Shown here piece after piece: positions 12,765 through 21,197 of a stretch of 64,000 bases of DNA. Positions within the stretch are counted from its first letter, which is position 1, and the number at the start of each line of letters is the position of its first letter. The notes below the pieces were generated by a model. The model ran no database searches. It saw only the letters and a program-made list of their open reading frames with translations, and was not told the DNA's origin. Both the position numbers and the translations under genes were made by a program. Source of the stretch: Amborella trichopoda. Lineage: Eukaryota > Streptophyta > Magnoliopsida > Amborellales > Amborellaceae. The stretch spans positions 7,999,875 through 8,063,874 of the forward strand of contig NW_006498549.1 in NCBI RefSeq assembly GCF_000471905.2. The letters are read 5' to 3'.

Positions 12765-12931
12765 CTTCAAAATTCAGAATCATTCACAGAATTCTCAATG
12801 AAATAAGAGAGCGATGCAGAAGAATTCACAGATTTCTAAAAGAGAGAGAGAGGGGAGTACCATTCGTTCCTGCGCTGGGCAATGGGGCGAGAGGAGCATT
12901 TGGGGAGGGGGTGGCTCTCGGCGTGAGCCAT
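4628..12931 (-). CDS. NPH3/RPT2-like (NRL) BTB/POZ protein, whole gene, 4 exons
   Basis: Exons in transcript order are 12861-12931, 9487-9553, 7225-8397 and 4628-5164, joining in frame to 615 residues; introns are 3307, 1089 and 2060 bp with GT..AG ends. A BTB/POZ fold spans about residues 29-130 (SDVPSDIMIEVNG, LHKFPL, FCYGINFEIT). The NPH3 domain spans about 204-492, from DWWIEDLSVLRID to VLYFEQLRLR, whose Tyr is the conserved family residue. A coiled coil follows at about 524-564, then a basic Ser-rich tail ending RANSS. In this family BTB proteins act as CUL3 adaptors or membrane-associated signalling partners, for example in phototropin or auxin responses. From memory the sequence looks closest to the Arabidopsis At3g08570 subgroup; the substrate is unknown. 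Length is normal and no lesion is seen. The first exon is chosen because its 3' end completes the family motif EWIF across the junction. Confidence 0.93.
5268..7065. mobile_element. hAT-like non-autonomous element in NPH3-gene intron 3
   Basis: The left end reads CAATGTTTTAAAAAATGC and the right end, reverse-complemented, CAGTGTTTTAGAAAACGG. Both are followed inward by CAGGT/GGATC-type words. Flanking 8-mers are TTTCAACG and GTTCAACA, matching at 6 of 8. The 1.8-kb interior is AT-rich and I see no transposase. It fills most of the 2.06-kb intron, so removing it would leave an intron of about 260 bp. Confidence 0.6.
7225..8397 (-). CDS. NPH3-family gene, exon 3
   Basis: 1173 nt, exactly 391 codons, phase 0 at both ends. 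It starts FPLVSRSGRIRK after an AAG acceptor and ends LYRAIDIYLK at a CTCAAG|GTAACT donor. It carries most of the BTB fold and the first part of the NPH3 domain, including DWWIEDLSVL and LDDLLIPS. Confidence 0.95.
8806..9120. repeat. Tandem duplication in NPH3-gene intron 2
   Basis: A block of about 150-180 bp occurs twice in a row. Shared words include GCTAACATC, TCACATGTA/GCACATGTA, AAACATGGTTC and CTTCATCAGACATGC. The copies are diverged and of slightly different length. No coding potential. Confidence 0.65.
9487..9553 (-). CDS. NPH3-family gene, exon 2
   Basis: 67 nt coding IFSDVPSDIMIEVNGATF and then PLHK, the first strand-helix of the BTB fold. Acceptor ATGATAG|G, donor CATAAG|GTTAGT. 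It is too short to show as an independent ORF and is recognised by homology and by matching splice phase. Confidence 0.88.
9678..9783 (+). mobile_element. tRNA-derived SINE, copy 1
   Basis: About 105 bp with a plant-SINE layout: an A-box-like GTCTTAGTGGTAAGA, then ATGAGGGAGGTCATGGG leading into a B-box-like GGGTTTGTGGATTTGG, ending in an A-rich tail. A related copy lies on the minus strand at about 43770-43865. It sits in intron 1 of the NPH3-family gene. It lacks a cloverleaf, so it is not a tRNA gene. Confidence 0.55.
10257..10649. mobile_element. Mutator-type MITE, copy 2 (best preserved)
   Basis: 393 bp with long terminal inverted repeats of about 55-60 bp: both ends share GAGGCTCTAAACAATCAAAT-type sequence. 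The element starts GGGTGCGGTTTG and ends AAACTTTTCCC. It is flanked by a perfect 9-bp duplication TTTCATTTA (10248-10256 and 10650-10658), diagnostic of Mutator-like elements. No ORF. It lies in intron 1 of the NPH3-family gene. Confidence 0.88.
11171..11790. repeat. Two direct repeats flanking a SINE-like segment
   Basis: A block of about 220 bp at 11171-11390 recurs at about 11561-11790 (shared words TGTCTAGCTCTAGCTCA, GTAACCCGGGCTTTCAGCT, TATTATGGCAGTAAT). Between them, about 11395-11550, lies a segment with TCGTGGTGGTAGCACCA and GGTTTTCATTCCC, resembling the A and B boxes of a tRNA-derived SINE. Homology-based duplication is one explanation. All lies in intron 1 of the NPH3-family gene. 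Confidence 0.55.
12731..12764. repeat. (TA)n(GA)n microsatellite
   Basis: A run of AT dinucleotides passing into GA dinucleotides, about 100 bp downstream of the exon 1 donor of the NPH3-family gene. Confidence 0.85.
12861..12931 (-). CDS. NPH3-family gene, exon 1 (start codon)
   Basis: 71 nt coding 23 residues (MAHAESHPLPK...) plus two bases. The donor is TG|GTACTC. The two spare bases plus the first base of exon 2 make TGG (Trp), giving NEW-IFSDVPSD, which matches the conserved start of the family's BTB domain. ATG is at 12931-12929, just after a CT-rich leader. Confidence 0.85.
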
Positions 12932-13620
12932 TTTAGAGAGAGAAAGGCAGGGTCGTGAAAAGAGAGGGAGAGATGGTAGAAGAGGGATTTAGTGGAAGGG
13001 TGGGCGTGAAACGAGGAATGATGAGGAGAGTGGTGGGTCATGGTGCTGTGGACTGTGCTTTTGCCGATTCGGGAAATTTAAAAGGGAGTCTCTGTAGCAC
13101 CCTGCGTAAATTGTGGAGAGAGAGCGAGAAAGACGAGTAGAGTAGAGAGAGAAAGAGAGGAGTCGAACGCAGAGTGCGGGGTGGTGGTGTCGGGGAAAAG
13201 GAAGGCGGTGGGCGGATTTTATGATATCACCCGCCAAAAGGCTTTGATTCAGATGGCCCTCCCTGTTCCCGCTCTCTCTCTCTCTCTCTCTCTCTACAAT
13301 GCATGACCACCAAACAAACCTCTCTCTCTCTACTAAACAACCTCTCTCTCTCAAACAGCCTCTCTCTCTCTAAACCAACCTCTCTCACTCACTCACTCTC
13401 TCTCTAAGTCTCCCTCTCTCACTCACTCACTCTCTAAGTCTCCCTCTCTAAAAGCAACGTCACTTTCTCACTCACTCTCGAGTCTCTCTCTAAAAGCAAC
13501 CTCTCTCTCTCTCTTACTCACTCAATCGCTCTCTAAAAGTCTCTCTCTCTCACTCTCTTAAGTCGCCCTCTAATTGCCTCTATCCGCGAGTCGCAAATGC
13601 GTCATTATTTTCTACCTCTA
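12932..13620 (-). promoter_or_regulatory. CT/GA-rich leader and promoter of the NPH3-family gene
   Basis: Upstream of the start codon the plus strand is packed with GA runs (12932-13170) and then CTCTCT/ACTCACTC runs (13270-13560). Such pyrimidine patches are common in plant 5' UTRs and core promoters, and GA repeats are known targets of BASIC PENTACYSTEINE factors. No obvious TATA box was chosen, so the transcription start is not fixed. Short ORFs here are low-complexity artefacts. Confidence 0.5.
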
Positions 13621-13960
13621 GACGCTTTCCCCTCTTTACTTCTTCTTATAGACTGTGATTTAAAAAACGGATAGGTGATCAGGATTGAGCACATCAAAAT
13701 TTGATTTGAATTGGTAAATCAACGGTATAGATCGTTGTATTACTGTATAGGAAATACAGTGAATGGGTGAAAACAATATGTGAAAAATGACAATATGGAT
13801 CGTCATTTTATTGTAGAGAATTATCATTTTATTATTCAGAATCGCAGTTCCCTTCGTCTTTTTTCTATATATATAAATAACAGGAACGGGTGACCAAATC
13901 CCTGGTCAGATTGGACAATTAAATGCCAACCCGGTGTTTTTTAAATCACTATTATATAAG

Positions 13961-14317
13961 AAAATATTTGGATCGAGCCGCAACCCCATCAAAATAAAAA
14001 AAACCTCATTTCACTGAAAATTGCAGTCTCATCAAAATATCTTCAAATCAATGTTCTCAACCTTTACTATTATATTTGTGAAAGAAAAAAAGATTTTAAG
14101 CCTTCTAAATAGTGTATAGGATAGCACATTATCGATGTCTATTTACAAGATCTGTATTTTTTTTTTAGCTATAAATTTCATAATCAATGGTGGAAATTGA
14201 TTTAGAGCTATTACAGAGATTTTTTATTCCTAGAGTATTTTCTGGATGTTTTGAGGTAAAAATTTACTATTTTTTTTTTTTCTCACAAACCCTAGGCTTT
14301 ATAGAAACTGCATCCAT
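13961..14317. mobile_element. Mutator-type MITE, copy 3
   Basis: 357 bp flanked by a perfect 9-bp duplication TTATATAAG (13952-13960 and 14318-14326). The left end has CCGCAACCCCATCAAAATAA; the right end, reverse-complemented, has GCAGTTTCTATAAAGCCTAG. It is the sister of the element at 17178-18293 and, near 14095-14130, preserves the uninterrupted form of the site where a hAT element entered that copy. Confidence 0.82.
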
Positions 14318-14382
14318 TTATATAAGGCGCTCTCCAAGTAAGACGTACCTCTTTTGCCTTGAGAGTTGAGATATAGTTCAAG

Positions 14383-14660
14383 TGAAGGAAAGTTTATGTT
14401 AATTCAAAAATTTATTTTCATACCTAATTATAAAATTTAAAAAATCTTTAAATGTACATTGTCCATATAACTTATTACAACATGTATTATTTTTAAGACT
14501 TGAAATTTATTTTCTTCATATTCATACATATCGAAGTCGAGATTATCAATTGGAGGGTTTCTTTCAATGATAGAAAATTCCCTCATAAAAGATTTTTTAG
14601 GTACAGCTTACTTCAATAGTATAAGATTGACACCTTATATAAACTCTTTCACTTATATTT
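14383..14660. mobile_element. Mutator-type MITE, copy 4 (worn)
   Basis: It shares the core of copies 1 and 2 (GACTTGAAATTTATTTTCTT, GAAGTCGAGATTATCAATT) and the right end CACCTTATATAAACTCTTTC. The left end is poorly conserved and no 9-bp duplication was found, so the limits are approximate. Confidence 0.6.
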
Positions 14661-14731
14661 TAGTATACTTTACACTTTATATTGATGTGCAAAATGTTTG
14701 AATTTTTTTCCTATCTTACAATAGCTCACAT

Positions 14732-15455
14732 CAATGATTTAAAAAAGCCGGGTCTGAACGGAATCACCCCGTCCGACCTAGGAATCGGTCACCATATTCT
14801 GACTCTATATATATAGAAGAAAATGACCGAGTCTAGAAGGGAACTGGCGGTTTGCCACTTGTTATGCTCTGATACCATTTGTTGTACGCGGAAGCTCTAA
14901 ACCTAATGGGTTGATTTTTTACAAATAAAATACAAAAAAAAGATTCGACAAAAACAAACAACAAGCAACAAAAATAAAGCAAAAAATAAATAACAGAAAG
15001 AGAATACCAGGATTAACATGGATGTAATCACATCTGTGACTATATCCACGTTAATCCTAGTGTTCTTTTTCTATTATTTCTTGCCTGCTTTATTTTTGTT
15101 GTGTGACTACATCTAGGTTAATCCAGGTGTTCTTATGCTGTTATTTATTTCCTGCTTTATTTTTGTTGCTTGTTATTTGTTTTTGTCAAATATTGTTCTC
15201 GTACTTTATTTGTAAAAAATCACCATCGGGTTTAGAGCTTCCACGCACAACAAAACAACGATTCTCTACAGTGAAATGGTGATCTGGATCATCGATCCAT
15301 ACCAATTTTTTTGTCAGTTCACTGGTTTTTCACATTTTTTTTGTTGGTTCACCATTCCGGCATAATTAAATGACGATCTGTACCATCAATTCACCGACCC
15401 ATACTGGTTTTTGGGATACCCGATCCAGGTTACCGATGAATTTTTTAAATCATTG
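14732..15455. mobile_element. hAT-like non-autonomous element carrying an LTR-like insertion
   Basis: The ends read CAATGATTTAAAAAAGCC on the left and, reverse-complemented, CAATGATTTAAAAAATTC on the right: 15 identical terminal bases. The flanks GCTCACAT and GTTCAAAG match at only 5 of 8. Sequence between the ends is interrupted by a separate palindromic LTR-like unit at 14880-15252. Its termini resemble those of the elements at 5268-7065 and 37651-41510, so one hAT family probably supplied all three. Confidence 0.6.
14880..15252 (-). mobile_element. Copia-type LTR remnant with a palindromic interior
   Basis: Bounded by TGTTGTACGCGG and CCACGCACAACA. On the minus strand the unit ends ...CGTACAACA and is followed at once by TGGTATCAGAGC, the initiator-Met primer-binding site of many plant LTR retrotransposons. 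This suggests an LTR plus the start of the interior. The two halves are inverted copies of each other of about 150 bp, sharing AACAAGCAACAAAAATAAAG. It is a fossil with no coding part seen. Confidence 0.5.
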
Positions 15456-17168
15456 GTTCAAAGGTTCAAATCTCATATTAATCAATACACACAAAAAATA
15501 TTGTTGGGGGCGATTTGAATGACGAGTTCCATATTACTATTTGTAATGAGCAAAATCAAGAGGTTTAAAGGTGAAAGTCTTTCAAATATAGGACCTTCAA
15601 ACCCCTCCAAAGCCCAAAAAAAAGTTGTATTTGAAAGTCTATTCTTCATATTACCTTAAAAATGGCTTGCGGCCTTGGCGGTAGTGTTGTTGAGTCCCAT
15701 GATGAGGTATTTGACTGCATTCTTACCAAAGAGCTAGGGTCCAAAAATCCCTACTGACTTACCATTTTTTACTCATCCAAAATAGGGAAAACAAATAAGA
15801 AATTTTGGACCTCTCTATCAAATGACACAAAATATAGATCAGTTTCTTAACTCCACAAAATATTTTGGATCGGTTCTTAAATTTCCCCTTAATCTTAATC
15901 GTACTTAATAAGATTAACTTTCGCTCCCCAGTCTAAAATATAATTTTTTATTAAAAACTTTATAATGGCTTGAAAGTCAATGTTTATAATTATGAAATTT
16001 AAAACTTTAAAATATTTGATAGATATATAAACACTTGAAATTTAACAACTAAGTAACATTTACAAAATACCCTATTTTTAAAACTCAAAATTTAATCATA
16101 ATCAATAAACCAAATTTAAGTATTTTCTTATAACAAACCCCACCCATCCGTTCTAGGGATGCTCTCTCCTGATATTCAAGTCCTTTCTAGGCAGGTGTCA
16201 GAACAACTTTTAATATTCAAATTCTGCCGGTCTAACACAAATTGCATCGGATTGGCTTGTATGGGCTTTGCGCTTATCAGCTTCTATATTCAAGTTCTGT
16301 CAGTTGTACCGAACCGGCTGAAAGAAAGTGGAAAACATGGATTAAAATGAGATATATGGTCCAGGATAAATCAGCTTTTTTACCGCATGATAAACAGAGT
16401 TGATGAGTTAATAGTGTGAAATACAAAAGTGTGGAGGTGACATTGCCTTGAAGTCCACTTCGAGAATATCTATGATTTCCCCAAAATCCTACGACCTGTA
16501 TAAACTTTTTCGTCACATAAAGTTAATACCGTTTCTCCTCACTTATTTCATCAGTCAAATGGACCCCATGGGACCATGTTTTCTTTCACCCCTTTCTCTT
16601 TCTCCTTTCTCTCTCTCTGTTCTTCATTTGCCTTGACCCTCAAGCGAGGGATCACTTGGGGGCCTACTCCCCTTCAAATTTTCAAATCAAGTTTTTGTCT
16701 CCCAAACTTTCACCGAAAAGTAGCGGCCCACGTCAAAAGAGGACGAGGAATAAAAAAAGAGAGAATATGGCACACTATGGAGGAGCATACTATATAACAA
16801 TTCCCTCGAGCGACATGGCTAATTGGGAGGAACTTTCTTTATTCAAAATCTTTGGATGGCTCTAATTATCACTAATGATTACTTTTAAGAAAAAAGTTTA
16901 GATTTTGAGTTTTTGAATATCGATGTCTTTTCCTCCAAAAATTGGACCGTTCTTGTTCACTTTTGAGACTTATAATTTTTTTTTAGGGATATAGAAATGG
17001 TGAGTTGATTTTTTCCTTCTTTGAGGTTAATCATTGGATTCTAAAGATTATATTTCCAAATTTTTTGATCCAAAATTTATTACTCACTAGAGTTTTGCCC
17101 AAGTAAAAAGACCATTGGAGCATAAATTGTTTTCACTAAAATAATTGGCAATTAACGTATTCCAAGGA
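15456..17168. other. Intergenic, no gene seen
   Basis: AT-rich DNA. The ORFs near 16159-16865 have no recognisable domain and include pyrimidine-rich low-complexity sequence. No gene or element ends were found. Confidence 0.45.
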
Positions 17169-17643
17169 TTTGGATAAGGAAACGTTTTGATAGGGCTGCA
17201 TCCCTATCAAAATAAGAGTATAACCTCACCTCAAAACTCATCAAAAATTCCGTTTATAGCATCAGAAAATGTTCAAATTAATCGTCTCTTCCTTGATTAT
17301 TAATGGCTATAAAAAAAAAAGGGGTCGGGGGTGAGGGGGGGGGGGGGGGGCGGGAATTTTAAGTCTTAAAAGTAGGGTTGATAATTTTTCAGATCGGGTC
17401 TGAATCCAACCAGATCCGGATCCAGATATGAAAAGTATACATCAGATCTAGATCTTGATCCGAAGCTATATATAGGATCTGGATCAATTCAAAATTTATA
17501 TATTATAAAGTTCAAATATAATTATAAAAGTTAAAATAATTATATATTAATGTATAAATTAATAAATACATAAATTATCACATATTTGTATATGTGTGTG
17601 TGTGTCTATCTATCTCTCTCTCTCGCTTTATATATATATATAT

Positions 17644-17841
17644 GAGTAATGATTCTATGAGACCCTCTCATACCCATGTGTATAGGACCCCAAAGGATCA
17701 TCATTAAATCTGGCACAGATCTCTAGAAAAAGTCAAGTCCAACACCCATATGATAATTTTTCTAGAGATCTGTGCTAGATTTAATGGTGATCATATGGGG
17801 TCCTACACACATGGGTGTGGGAAGGTCTCATAGAATCATTA

Positions 17842-17844
<3 letters not shown>
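17644..17844. repeat. Near-perfect foldback (hairpin) of about 200 bp
   Basis: The left arm GAGTAATGATTCTATGAGACC... and the right arm ...GGTCTCATAGAATCATTACTC are inverted copies over about 85-90 bp, with a loop of about 25 bp. It is bordered by TA repeats on the left and CT and TA runs on the right. It lies inside the hAT element at 17375-18055 and looks like a young foldback MITE. Its RNA would form a long hairpin. Confidence 0.8.
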
Positions 17845-17845
<1 letters not shown>

Positions 17846-17891
<46 letters not shown>

Positions 17892-17910
17892 GCGCACACA
17901 CACACACACA
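17846..17910. repeat. (CT)n(AT)n(AC)n compound microsatellite
   Basis: Adjacent runs of CT, TA and CA dinucleotides directly right of the foldback. Confidence 0.85.
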
Positions 17911-18522
17911 ATATTTTAAAAAACTAGATCGGATCCTAACCAGATATTGGATCCCGATATGAATTTAGGATTCAAATCTTGGATCCATACCCAGATATGG
18001 ATAGGATACAAATTTCGGGTTTCAAATCTAAACCAAGTAAATTCTCAGCCATACCTAAAAGGAGTGTATATTGTAACATATTATCTAGATTCCATTTCAC
18101 CCTAAAAATAAGTGCTCACTGATCCACAAAATCTATATATTATTTTTTAGCTTCAAATTTCATAATCGATGTAGGAAATTGATTTTAGAGCCATCGTGGA
18201 GATTTCTAATGCCCACAGTGCTTTCTATATGAGGTTTCGAAGTGAGACTTAACTTTATTGTCATAAAGCCTCAGCTTTATAAAAACTCCATCATTTGGAT
18301 AAATAATAAGCAAACTATTGACAAACATTTGCCTCTTGTCTTTACGAGGGGCGACATGGTATATTAGAGTGGAAATAGAATCTTCCTCGACTTGTTTGAT
18401 ATATAAAAGTTGTAAGATTTGAACAAGGTACTTGTAGGTCGAATAAGGGCAAGGACCTTAAGTTGTAAGACTTCAGAAAGGCGTGTAAAAGGCTAGCAAA
18501 AGAAGCTAGATGGAGAATCACC

Positions 18523-18524
18523 AT

Positions 18525-18582
<58 letters not shown>
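18523..18582. repeat. (CA)n(GA)n compound microsatellite
   Basis: A pure CA run followed by a pure GA run. The ORFs that cross it encode only repeated CV or SL residues and are not genes. Confidence 0.9.
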
Positions 18583-18585
<3 letters not shown>

Positions 18586-18949
18586 GCTTTGTAAGAGGCT
18601 TTAGAACCTCGATAAACTGAGAGAGATGTAGAGAAGTAAGTAGAGAAAGATGAAGTTTGGAGTGAACCAGAATGTATTTCTTCATAGACTTTTGTGTGAT
18701 GATAATTCTAACTCCAGCTCTAGCCTTAGAGTTGTGAACCCCAACTAGAGAGAGCTGTTTTGGCAAAAGAGTAGTGTCAAACTACCGGATTTCAATCGAC
18801 TCCAAACCTAGCATTCTTGGCTCAAGGCCCTCTCAATATCATGAAATAGAGCTCCCATTAATGAAGTTAGGGTTATTAAGATAGATGACAGGGCTACAGA
18901 CACATGCATGAACATGCTGGAGAAGGCGTTGATCTGCTCTTGTAACCCT

Positions 18950-20720
18950 CCGGTAAAGGACCTAAGTATGCTCCAAGTCTGGGCCATTAAGACTTGGGGT
19001 GCAGTCTTTTTTGTAGACCTGTCTCGAGAGGCCCATTTTGTTCTTTCAGAAAGAAGAGGATTTCAAAAGGGCGCTCGCGCAAAGTTTTTGGAGGTTCAAT
19101 ATAGCACTAATGACAATAGAAAAATGGTCATCTAAGGTGAACCTTTCATTTTTTTCAACCACCTGGTATGGCTTCGGATTGAGGGGATCCCAATTCATGC
19201 TTGGAATAAGGAGGTCTTCACCAATATTACTTTGCATGGCGGCAAGTTAGTCGAAGTCAACTGGTTCACCTCGGCTGGCCCCTTCTTAAGGGTGCTTAAA
19301 ATCAAGGTCAAGAAGACGGCAAGCACCTCTATCATCTGTCAGCTCTTTCTTAAAGTCTATTGTTACTATAACCCAAGAAGAAGGACGGCTATAGTTCTTA
19401 GTCACGAATCTGAACCCACAATCTCAGTGGACAACAAGCCTTACAAGAAGATAGAGGAGGAATTTCAAAGGAAGCAGCAAGCTGATGGAGCTTAAGCCCA
19501 ACCATCGAGCCTACTTTATAAAAAGAGAAAGGGATAATATCACCAAGATGGGCGTATACCAAAAAAGCAAACCAATAAACAGGTTTGGCGAATAAAGTCT
19601 ATTGGCCCAGACTCTGCCTCCTTAAATGGAAAGAAAGGTCTCACAACTCTAGTTCAAATTCAAATTCTCCAAAAGATTTTCACCACGGCAAGACCAAAGG
19701 TGCCTGTGAGCCCGAGGGTCGACCTAGTACCCACCCCCTATTCAAGAAGTCCAACTTTGAAAAAGGTGAATCGTGGGGGTACAAAGCCTTTATTGCCTCA
19801 CTAGAGAGTACCCAGACCACGTCTCATCAAAGCTCGCCCTCTATGCGGTTGGGACTGAGCCAACTCTCATCGTATTGGTGGTAAATATGTCGACCATGTA
19901 GCAAGTCGCTCCTCCTTCCAAAGATCTTTCTTCTAAAAAGGCAGTGACTTCTGATATCCCAAATGATACCTTCATGGAAAAGGTAACTTCCCTTTTCCCC
20001 AACTGTTCTTTCTTAGTACCGTTCATTTGGGGGATGCATCCCTAAGCAAGTATGTTGTTCCTTCATATAAAACTTGCAACCATAGCCTTTTCATGGTCAT
20101 GGTCATGGTCAAGGGGGGGTCCAAGTGGCACCGTACCCGCGACCAAGGAGAGCTCGCTCCAGAATGCAAAGAGAGGCAGAAGAGTTGGCGGGCTTCAACC
20201 CGCCTGTTTAGCTTGCTCCACCTTGTCTTGTTGAAAAAGATGTCAATAGTAACCTCGTGCCTAGTCTACCTTTTGACCCACTTGCTACTAGCCCACCTTG
20301 GGTGACTCTTTTGGATGTTTGTCCTTGATGCTTGTTAATTTTTGTGAACTTTCCTGCTCTTTTAAATGGTGCTTAATTAATATCTATGGCCTAAATGGTT
20401 TTGCCCATAAGGATGGTCTTTTCAATTCACTTTGAGCGCTTATAAATACAGTGAATATGCCATGGTATGGAATGGGAGATTTTAATCAAGCTAGATGGCC
20501 ACACGAGTCTTTAGTGACTACTAAGCTAAGGTAAGCAATGATAAATGTTTGACAACTTCATTACGTCCAATGATTTTATAGATCTAAATATTATTGGTAC
20601 GAGAAGATGGGTTTGGGCGTGCTAACCAAGGAGGGAATGAAGGGAAAGGTGCGTGCCGCTTTAGATGGAAAATTTGTGGTGTGAATTCATATGAGGGAGA
20701 AATTGAGTCAAGGGGATATT
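18950..20720 (+). mobile_element. Decayed L1-type LINE (ORF1 and endonuclease pieces)
   Basis: At about 19140-19260 the translation FFNHLVWLRIEGIPIHAWN, then KEVF and LHGGKLVEV, matches the DUF4283 domain of plant LINE ORF1/gag-like proteins. An open stretch follows to 19495. At about 20455-20660 YGMGDFNQARWPHES followed by an SNDFIDLNIIG-like stretch matches the apurinic endonuclease start of ORF2 (motif GDFN). Frame changes and stops between blocks mean it is dead. No reverse transcriptase was found, so it is internally deleted or 3'-truncated. The limits are approximate. Confidence 0.7.
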
Positions 20721-21197
20721 TATAGCTTTTTAAGCCTCAAGTATGGAGATCCTTCTAGATAATGAATTAAATCCCTTCATGTCATGTACCAAAGGCTACA
20801 AAGAGAGGCATGATTCTAGCCCACATCCACCATTATGGCATCAAGATGAGTAGTATGAATTTAAACACATTTATCATTTTATAATGTATTCCAATTTTCC
20901 TCATTATCAAAAAGCCCCATGCTCTACATATTCAATAAACTTTAAAACCAAGATGGAGTGTATGCTCTTATATGGTCATTTAACAAAATTTCCAACAAAA
21001 ACAAATCTTTGAAAATTTCCCCCTTTTATGAGATCATTTAGGTCTAATGAAATATGTCACATAAGCTAAATGCAGTATTTTCATATGCCCTTAAGGTTAG
21101 AGTTTTAATTACAATTCCTATACCCCTTATAGAACTCTCTACATATGTGCCACTTACTTTAGGCATCTAACATTTGCTAAAATTTCCCAAAATCTAA
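20721..21197. other. No feature seen
   Basis: AT-rich sequence between the LINE remnant and the 0.9-kb tandem duplication. No coding match. Confidence 0.4.

Larger units (their letters stand above)
17375..18055. mobile_element. hAT-type non-autonomous element
   Basis: Starts GGGTTGATAATTTTTCAG; the right end, reverse-complemented, starts GGTATGGCTGAGAATTTAC. Repeats of GATCCGGATCCAGATATG type, common in plant hAT MITEs, lie inside both ends. The flanking 8-mers are TAAAAGTA and TAAAAGGA (7 of 8), and the sister MITE at 13961 lacks this insertion. It contains a foldback and several microsatellites. Confidence 0.75.
17178..18293. mobile_element. Mutator-type MITE, copy 5, split by a hAT insertion
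   Basis: Flanked by a perfect 9-bp duplication TTTGGATAA (17169-17177 and 18294-18302). Terminal repeats align as GTTTTGATAGGGCTGCATCC against GTTTTTATAAAGCTGAGGCT. Subtracting the 681-bp hAT element and its 8-bp duplication leaves a core of about 427 bp, similar to the other copies. It contains a poly-G run (17337-17351). Confidence 0.8.

Noticed and set aside
12826-13354. ORFs over the CT/GA-rich region at both strands
   Set aside because: Serine/leucine or glutamate/arginine repeats from simple sequence; only the 71-nt exon 1 in a different frame is supported.
18342-18766. Small secreted-type proteins ending in CVCVCV
   Set aside because: They are translations of the CA/GA microsatellite.
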